Assembly (NCBI GenBank): GCA_038727705.1
Contig: JAVYVJ010000002.1
Span: forward strand, 176,012 to 240,011
Reading direction: 5' to 3'
Length of the DNA stretch: 64,000 nt
From: Zestosphaera sp.
GTDB lineage: Archaea > Thermoproteota > Thermoprotei_A > Sulfolobales > NBVN01
Below are positions 58,823 to 64,000 of this stretch, in pieces. A model generated the notes under the pieces. It was not told the origin of the DNA. It was given only the letters and a program-made list of their open reading frames with translations, and searched no databases. Within the stretch, counting starts at the first letter, position 1; each line of letters starts with the position of its first letter. Both the position numbers and the translations under genes were made by a program.

Positions 58823-59854
58823 CTACGTTGAAATCACCGGTATTGTACCGAATCTGGATATCGTCACCTCCCTCCCATTAAACACTGGGATGACTCTAAC
58901 TCCTACCGTTTTCCTCTTGACTTCGTAAGCCGCCAAGACATCCTCGAACACGTGCTTAATCAAGTTCTTGTCTCCCGGCAACGCGACCATATCAACGCCT
59001 ACCAGGCAGTAGGCAGTCAGGAATGTCAGATGCGAGAGCCTTAATGTACCATCCCTAACCAACCTCATTAGGTTGTTGTCTTCGCCGACCGGGAGCATGA
59101 CTTCATTGAATCCAAGCGTCCTTATACCGTGCATCTCAGCGATGTTGCCAAGCAGACTGTTTAAAGCCTTAACGCCCCACGCGCTCCCGGCATTGGGAAA
59201 TGCGGCCCCACTCACGTGTTCTATGAGAGGCACTACCGACTCCTCCATCCATGGGGAGAGTGAAAGGTCTATCCCTAGATAGGGAATCTCCAGATTCTTG
59301 AACGTCGAGTTTAAGATAGTTTCTAACTCTCTGAGGATCCCCCCTAACTTTCCGGACGCTTCCTCGAGATTGCTCGAACTCTTCAACACCTGAAGCGCTG
59401 TGTCGACGTATCTTAAAGCTATTGAAGCACCATACCTCCTTGAAGTTGAGAGTGGGTAGTAGGGTGTCTCGACGTAGTCACCTACTGAGAACCCCAGCCT
59501 GGTGGACGCATCGTATCCCAGATCCTTCACCAGATTGATGAGTAGTTCAGAGGCTTCAGATGCTTCCTCCCACTCAGACATTAGGATCGTTGCGAAGGCG
59601 TTCCTGCACGTCATAAGGTTCCGCAACTCCTCGTACCGCACTTCATTAATGCTTCTGTGATACGCCGAGAACAGGTACTTACTATTGCACAGTAATTGAG
59701 TCAGTTCCTTGGGGACCCCTTCAGGGAGGGTGACTCTGACGGTCCATGGCGGGTATCCAACACCCGTCAGAGCCTTTGAGGCCTTCTCCAAATCATTCAA
59801 GACTTCTCCCACGTTATCAACTTGAGCGTAGGTCAACGTTAACGCACGAACCAT
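58823..59854 (-). CDS. DUF711 / UPF0210 family protein
   Basis: 343 residues resembling DUF711, a family related to glycyl-radical-type folds but of unsettled function. Features: VRALTLTYAQ start, LGFSVGDYVETPYYPLSTS, YLGIDLSLSPW, GFNEVMLPVGEDN and VDMVALPGD. ATG 59854 (or 59857) after GGTGATATG. The tRNA-Leu gene lies immediately upstream on the same strand. Confidence 0.78.
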   Translation of the reverse strand: MVRALTLTYAQVDNVGEVLNDLEKASKALTGVGYPPWTVRVTLPEGVPKELTQLLCNSKYLFSAYHRSINEVRYEELRNLMTCRNAFATILMSEWEEASEASELLINLVKDLGYDASTRLGFSVGDYVETPYYPLSTSRRYGASIALRYVDTALQVLKSSSNLEEASGKLGGILRELETILNSTFKNLEIPYLGIDLSLSPWMEESVVPLIEHVSGAAFPNAGSAWGVKALNSLLGNIAEMHGIRTLGFNEVMLPVGEDNNLMRLVRDGTLRLSHLTFLTAYCLVGVDMVALPGDKNLIKHVFEDVLAAYEVKRKTVGVRVIPVFNGREVTISRFGTIPVIST

Positions 59855-59880
59855 CATATCATATCACCCCACCACACCGA

Positions 59881-59990
59881 TGGTGCGGGGGGTGGGATTC
59901 GAACCCACGCAGGCCTGCGCCAGCGGGTCTCCCTGACTGATGCCGGAGGACTTGAGCCCGCCCCCTTTGACCTGGCTCGGGCACCCCCGC
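59881..59990 (-). tRNA. tRNA-Leu(CAA) with a 22-nt intron
   Basis: Acceptor GCGGGGG/CCCCCGC, T-arm GTGGG-TTCGAAT-CCCAC, long variable arm GCAGGCCTGC and encoded CCA. Anticodon stem GCGGG/CCCGC encloses a loop CTCAAG-A once an intron is removed at 59929-59950, after position 37, the canonical archaeal site. CTCC/GGAG pairing near the ends fits a bulge-helix-bulge. Anticodon CAA. Confidence 0.9.
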
Positions 59991-60011
59991 ACCAAGAGAT
60001 ATTAACAAGAG

Positions 60012-60024
60012 CATAAATAAACTT
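60012..60024 (-). promoter_or_regulatory. TATA box of tRNA-Leu
   Basis: TTTATTTA on the minus strand, centred about 27 bp before the tRNA 5' end at 59990. Confidence 0.6.
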
Positions 60025-60154
60025 ATAATGGGGTAAGCCACGCGGTGACCTCACACATATTGTGGCGATACTTTCGGCCACCTCTCAGTATGTACTGAAA
60101 GTACCTAAGAGCTTATCTATTAGCTGAGGGGCTATCTACGTGGATGGATCTTGC

Positions 60155-60334
60155 ATGAAAACGATCTCGGTGAGACTGCCTGAAGAGCTAATTGAATGCC
60201 TAAACACCTGCTCGTTCAGAAGTGGTAGGAACCGTTCCGATGTAATAAGAGACGCCCTCAAAACCTACCTGACCAACACTCCGGGCAAACTCAAGTCCGG
60301 TGAAACACGCATTAGGAGAGTGCTCGTCTACTAG
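60155..60334 (+). CDS. Ribbon-helix-helix (CopG) DNA-binding protein
   Basis: 59 residues: KTISVRLPEELIECLN then GRNRSDVIRDALKTYL, a complete RHH domain with a short basic tail. ATG 60155; upstream starts lack family sequence. Alone between tRNA-Leu and the lipid genes; targets unknown. Confidence 0.75.
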   Translation: MKTISVRLPEELIECLNTCSFRSGRNRSDVIRDALKTYLTNTPGKLKSGETRIRRVLVY

Positions 60335-60450
60335 ACTCTTCACTGACTGCGGGAACTCATACCGACTGCCTATTTCCGAGAAGGACTGTGTGAAGAGGTA
60401 AGATAAACAGGTTATTGACTTAAGGTCCTTTAATATAGGTGGTGAAGTCG

Positions 60451-60864
60451 ATGTGCAGACGGGTGAGCAATACCCTGAGGAAATTGCCTTTGCTCTTAGC
60501 ACTTTCCATATTTTACATTTACGGTTTTCTATGGTCTTTAAAGCCTAGGAGAGTGAGCTCTGCTGAGGACGTGCTGGAGTTGTTCTACTATGGATTTCTC
60601 CGTCTGAGGAGGGGGGACGTTGAGGTAGTTAAGCTTGATAAGAGGGAGCTCGTCACGGTGTCCAGGAATCCCTGTCCAGTATTGAAGCTCACCCTACTCT
60701 TAGGGATGGACACTAGGTACACATGCAGGCTAGTGTCGGAGACTGTGTGTAGGTACGTGCTCAAGCGGATGGATCCCAGGTTACTCTTTGAGAGGGATTA
60801 TAGCCACATTAGGCCCTACGCGGACGGCTGTATAGAGAGGGTGTATTTCAGGGAGGACCGGTAG
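60451..60864 (+). CDS. Membrane-anchored protein with conserved cysteine domain, unknown
   Basis: 137 residues: membrane helix at about 12-29 (PLLLALSIFYIYGFLW), then a soluble domain with SRNPCPVLKL, TRYTCRLV, YVLKRMDPRLLFERDYSHIRP and DGCIERV. It resembles small archaeal conserved proteins of unknown function. ATG 60451 follows GGTGGTGAAG. Directly upstream of the geranylgeranyl reductase. Confidence 0.6.
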   Translation: MCRRVSNTLRKLPLLLALSIFYIYGFLWSLKPRRVSSAEDVLELFYYGFLRLRRGDVEVVKLDKRELVTVSRNPCPVLKLTLLLGMDTRYTCRLVSETVCRYVLKRMDPRLLFERDYSHIRPYADGCIERVYFREDR

Positions 60865-60909
60865 TAAACAATATATTGGCGTGGTCTCTACTATTCTAGG
60901 TATGTGACT

Positions 60910-62262
60910 ATGGATTCGTATGATATCGTTGTGGTGGGTGCTGGTGTTGCCGGCGCCTCGCTTGCCTACTTCCTAGGAGGTAAGGGCTTCAAGACTTTAG
61001 TCATTGATGTTAGACCTTACGAGAGGATAGGTGATAAGCCCTGTGCCGACGCTATAGGGAAGCATCATTTCGATGAAGTTGGGATGGAACCCCCGGGTGG
61101 GGATCTGCTTGAGGGGCATGTTAGAGGTATCGATGTGTACTCACCCTCTGAGCTAGTCAAGTACAGGGTTCTGGGGGAAGGCTACGAGGTGGACAGAGTG
61201 AAGTTCACTAAAACGCTGTTAAGCGAGGCGATAGACCGTGGTGTGGAATTTCGGAGTGAGACTCAAGGGGTTGAGCCGATAGTCAAGGACAGTTATGTAG
61301 TGGGGCTCATCACGTGGAGCAGGGCTGAGGGCAGGCGTGAGATACGCTCTAAAGTAGTTGTTGATGCTTCGGGTATGGCTAGGGCTGTAGTCAGAAGGCT
61401 TGACCCTAACCACTGGCCTGTGCACGACGATATCGTGCCCGTGGACTATAACATAGCCTACAGGGAGGTCAGAGCGTTGAAGGACTATGTCGAGGAGCCG
61501 GATATTCTGAGGATATATGTGAGTAAGAAGGTAGCTCCTGGAGGATACTGGTGGGTTTTCCCATACTCCAGGGATGGCAACGTGGTTAACGTGGGTCTAG
61601 GCGTTCAGGGCGGCATGAACTACCCCAACCCTAAGGACCTCCTCTACAAGTATGTGTTGAGCAGACCCGAATACAGGGAGAGTAAGGTGATAGAAGCGGG
61701 GGGCGCTGCTGTGCCGACTAGGAGGCCTGCACAGACGTTGGTATGGAACGGTTTAGCGATGACAGGGGATGCGGCATATACTGTGAATCCCGTACACGGT
61801 GGGGGGAAGGGTTCAGCCATCCTTGCCTCCTGGTGTGTGTCGAATGCAGTAGCCCACGCCCTAGAGTTGGGGGATCCCTCCGCCGGGAATCTGTGGAATG
61901 CTAACATGTGCTTTAACAGGAGATACGGTGCTAAGCAAGCAGCTCTGGACGTGTTTAGACTGTTCCTTCAGAAGTTAAGTGACGAGGACCTCGAGTATGG
62001 CATGAGCAGGAAGATAATAAAGGAGGAAGACCTAAACACGGTCTCCCTTAAGGGGGACCTTGAGTTAAGCGTGGTTGAGAAGGCGATGAGGTTGTTGGCA
62101 GGTCTATCTAGACCATCATTACTCCTCAAACTTAGGAGGGTAGCTCACTACATGAGTGAGGTGAAGCGACTCTACATGAATTACCCGGAGACTCCTGACG
62201 GACTGAGCAAGTGGCGTGCAGAGGTTGAGGGGCTCTACAGCAGATTCGTGGGGGAGTTGTAA
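60910..62262 (+). CDS. Geranylgeranyl reductase family protein
   Basis: 450 residues, FAD-dependent flavoprotein that saturates isoprenoid chains of archaeal ether lipids. FAD motif VVVGAGVAGASLAYFLG, DKPCADAIGKHHF with the conserved Cys, the family box PGGYWWVFP (PxxYxWxFP) and the second FAD motif TGDAAYTVNPVHGGG. ATG 60910 after AGGT; TATA-like AACAATATATT (60868-60878). Convergent with the Tes-like gene. Confidence 0.87.
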   Translation: MDSYDIVVVGAGVAGASLAYFLGGKGFKTLVIDVRPYERIGDKPCADAIGKHHFDEVGMEPPGGDLLEGHVRGIDVYSPSELVKYRVLGEGYEVDRVKFTKTLLSEAIDRGVEFRSETQGVEPIVKDSYVVGLITWSRAEGRREIRSKVVVDASGMARAVVRRLDPNHWPVHDDIVPVDYNIAYREVRALKDYVEEPDILRIYVSKKVAPGGYWWVFPYSRDGNVVNVGLGVQGGMNYPNPKDLLYKYVLSRPEYRESKVIEAGGAAVPTRRPAQTLVWNGLAMTGDAAYTVNPVHGGGKGSAILASWCVSNAVAHALELGDPSAGNLWNANMCFNRRYGAKQAALDVFRLFLQKLSDEDLEYGMSRKIIKEEDLNTVSLKGDLELSVVEKAMRLLAGLSRPSLLLKLRRVAHYMSEVKRLYMNYPETPDGLSKWRAEVEGLYSRFVGEL

Positions 62263-62315
62263 ACACACAGCCTTAAACGTGTCAGGGTGTTATGCAAAAC
62301 TTGGTGAGTTTGGGG

Positions 62316-64000
62316 TTACTTACTGTGGGCTGACTCCTTAAGCCACGGATACATGTCGATCCATCTATGAATGAACTCATTATAGGTCTGCATGTAGAGT
62401 GGGTGTGAGGTCATCCTCTTTATTAGGTCAAGATTCCTCCTATACTTGACGGCCTCCCCTATGCTGTTAGACCCTCTTAGCTTGACCCACTCGTCCAGAG
62501 TAAACATGTACCTCTTCTGAACGTAATCCCTGTAGACATCATTTAGGACGTTAAACGTACAGAAAGGAACCACGCGCCCGTCCGGCATCAGGTAGTGGAC
62601 GTTGCACCGCATAACCCTTTCCACGTCGTAGTTGTAGAGATCCATGAAGTGCATCATGCCGATGAACGTGAACTTATAGTGCCACTCGCCCAGCGATTCG
62701 TAGGTGTGCTTTATGAGCACCTCGCCGAGCAGCTTGCGTAGGACGCCCTTTATCTCTGAAGGGACTTCATCCCATTTAATGTACTTAAAGAGGACGGAGA
62801 GAAGGAGTTTGGAGCCTATCAAATACTTGCTTCCGCCACCCGTCATCTCCCGCGACTTCTCCCGTAGGTAGTCGAGGAAGCCGTGGACGTCGATCATCCT
62901 AGTTATCGGTGTGTAGTTCACTTCACCATCCTCCCTTGACGCGTATATGTAGGTGCCGACGCCGCACTCCGGATGGTTGGCCATCTCGAACTTGAACTCG
63001 CCGCTGAATCCCTCCACGAATGTTGATATGGGTACGGAGGCTGGGACAGGGAACCAATCACCGACCCTTATTTGACCCCTCGTCTGCTCCTCAACCAACT
63101 TAGCTACATCGTATATAGTGATCCTCAGCTCGTCCCTCTCGGCTTTCTTAATCATTCCGGTGAGGGATACCGGTTGGAAGTTCACCGACCTTACGATGTC
63201 CTTGTTCAGAATGGCAAACTTTATTATGTCCCCTAACTCGTGAGTGTTCACCCCCCTAATCACCGTAGGCACCAGTACAACGCTGGTCATCCCTGACTTC
63301 CTGAAGGTGTCTAACGCGAACGGCACTTCCCAATGATTCTTCGGATTCGCTTGAGGCGATACGCCGTCGAAGCTCATGTATATGGTGTTCACCCCCGCAT
63401 CCCTGAGAGCTCTCGAAAACTTAACCGCCGCCTCCTCACCGTCGAGGAGGTACAGCTTAGCGATCTTAGTTATGCTCGTGTTCAGCTGGACGTGCCTGAC
63501 GCCCATCTCCCTAAGTAGCTTAACTATCTCAACTATGTCCTCCCTCAGGAGGGGCTCACCGCCAGTCAGCTGTATGGCTGGCGTGACCCCCTGCTTAAGT
63601 AGTTGCTGAACCATGAACTTAATTTGATCCATCGTTGGCTCGTAAACAAAGCCGGATTTCTCGGCAAAAAAGAAGCAGTACCAACAGTCTAGATCACACC
63701 TGTTTGTCAAGACTAGGTTTGCTAGTGCTGTGTGATTCTTGTGTATCGGGCATAGACCGCAACTGTAGGGACACGGTGCGGTGAGGTTCGTGTACACGTG
63801 CCTGGGACCCCTCCCCTCAACAAAGAACCTCTCTATCCGTTTAGCGAATTCGGATGAGCCTTGATACAACTCCTCTATCTCTCCGTGCTCAGGACATTCC
63901 TTCCTTATGTAGAGCTTGCCCTCCCTCTCAATTATCACTGCCGGGAGTAACGCATAGCAGTAGGGACATATTGACTGAGTGATTCTAAGAAGTTTCTCGC
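62316..64000 (-). CDS. tes: Tetraether synthase-like radical SAM protein (Tes/GDGT-MAS type), partial
   Basis: At least 561 residues; the 5' end is beyond the window, since the frame continues through 64000 without a start. Cysteine sets: SICPYCYALLPA at the edge, CPEHG, CPYSCGLCPIH, the radical SAM motif CDLDCWYC, then QLTGGEPLLREDI. Late Cys in RCNVHYLMPDGRVVPFC form a SPASM-like region. The pattern is that of Tes, which joins two archaeol lipids into tetraethers. GTG 63938 is internal, not the true start. Confidence 0.85.
   Translation of the reverse strand, partial: EKLLRITQSICPYCYALLPAVIIEREGKLYIRKECPEHGEIEELYQGSSEFAKRIERFFVEGRGPRHVYTNLTAPCPYSCGLCPIHKNHTALANLVLTNRCDLDCWYCFFFAEKSGFVYEPTMDQIKFMVQQLLKQGVTPAIQLTGGEPLLREDIVEIVKLLREMGVRHVQLNTSITKIAKLYLLDGEEAAVKFSRALRDAGVNTIYMSFDGVSPQANPKNHWEVPFALDTFRKSGMTSVVLVPTVIRGVNTHELGDIIKFAILNKDIVRSVNFQPVSLTGMIKKAERDELRITIYDVAKLVEEQTRGQIRVGDWFPVPASVPISTFVEGFSGEFKFEMANHPECGVGTYIYASREDGEVNYTPITRMIDVHGFLDYLREKSREMTGGGSKYLIGSKLLLSVLFKYIKWDEVPSEIKGVLRKLLGEVLIKHTYESLGEWHYKFTFIGMMHFMDLYNYDVERVMRCNVHYLMPDGRVVPFCTFNVLNDVYRDYVQKRYMFTLDEWVKLRGSNSIGEAVKYRRNLDLIKRMTSHPLYMQTYNEFIHRWIDMYPWLKESAHSK

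Noticed and set aside
1-64000. CRISPR arrays, insertion sequences, prophage
   Set aside because: No regularly spaced repeats, transposase or phage structural genes were seen; the only long repeat is the 275-bp dehydrogenase tract.

Overview
The window is archaeal and most likely from a hyperthermophilic member of the Thermoproteota (Crenarchaeota). The basis is archaeal translation and modification genes (diphthamide synthesis, wyosine-type tRNA modification, uL16/L10e, archaeal TyrRS and AsnRS, type II methionine aminopeptidase, DTD2), crenarchaeal families of unknown function (DUF2258-like, DUF1512, DUF2192-like), TATA-box promoters 20-35 bp before genes, GGTGG-type ribosome binding sites with many GTG and TTG starts, an intron-bearing tRNA-Leu, and ether-lipid genes (geranylgeranyl reductase and a tetraether-synthase-like radical SAM protein). 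I cannot name the genus. No IS element, prophage or CRISPR array was seen; the window reads as chromosomal backbone.

Layout. 1-10.2 kb: translation and tRNA/protein modification (dphB, taw3, trm5, dph2, rpl10e, trmJ, map) with a PhoH-KH ATPase and conserved unknowns. 10.2-28 kb: zinc-ribbon proteins, a metallophosphoesterase, two exported peptidases (S8 and C69), a GlmS-like protein lacking its glutaminase cysteine, a Na+/amino-acid symporter, an amidohydrolase, a 2-hydroxyacid dehydrogenase, endonuclease III, a TrkH channel and an MBL-fold hydrolase. 28-38.8 kb: divergent ribbon-helix-helix regulators, tyrS, an ECF transporter (S, fused A-A, T), a threonine-synthase-like protein fused to a winged helix but lacking the PLP lysine, Nudix, asnS, a carboxyltransferase and a divergent biotin carrier. 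38.9-46.4 kb: radical SAM enzyme, conserved unknowns, a nucleotidyltransferase-like protein with a winged helix, a membrane glycosyltransferase, an HD protein and HtpX. 46.3-49.2 kb: a three-gene phosphoserine cluster (aminotransferase, SerA, SerK). 49.3-55 kb: a five-gene hydrogenase operon. 55-64 kb: an AbrB-PhoU regulator, a candidate C/D box sRNA, pyrH, dtd2, DUF711, tRNA-Leu(CAA), a small RHH protein, geranylgeranyl reductase and a partial Tes-like gene.

The outstanding system is the hydrogenase operon. It has NuoE- and NuoF-type diaphorase subunits and a [NiFe] large subunit with both CxxC motifs, plus two chimeric electron-transfer subunits. One carries the NuoG-like N-terminal module of a trimeric [FeFe] hydrogenase followed by the C-terminal cysteine segment of a [NiFe] small subunit. 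The other carries the proximal-cluster half of a [NiFe] small subunit followed by two ferredoxin clusters and an [FeFe]-hydrogenase H-domain that has lost one of its cysteine motifs. The two proteins look like a reciprocal exchange between HydA and a [NiFe] small subunit. Hybrid [FeFe]/[NiFe] hydrogenases of archaea have been reported, as far as I remember; this operon probably belongs to that class.

Other points to follow up: a 275-bp tract identical between two dehydrogenase genes 27 kb apart (gene conversion), two enzymes that lack their catalytic residue (GlmS-like and threonine-synthase-like), and three AAGTATAA repeats at 20- and 10-bp spacing at the hydrogenase promoter.
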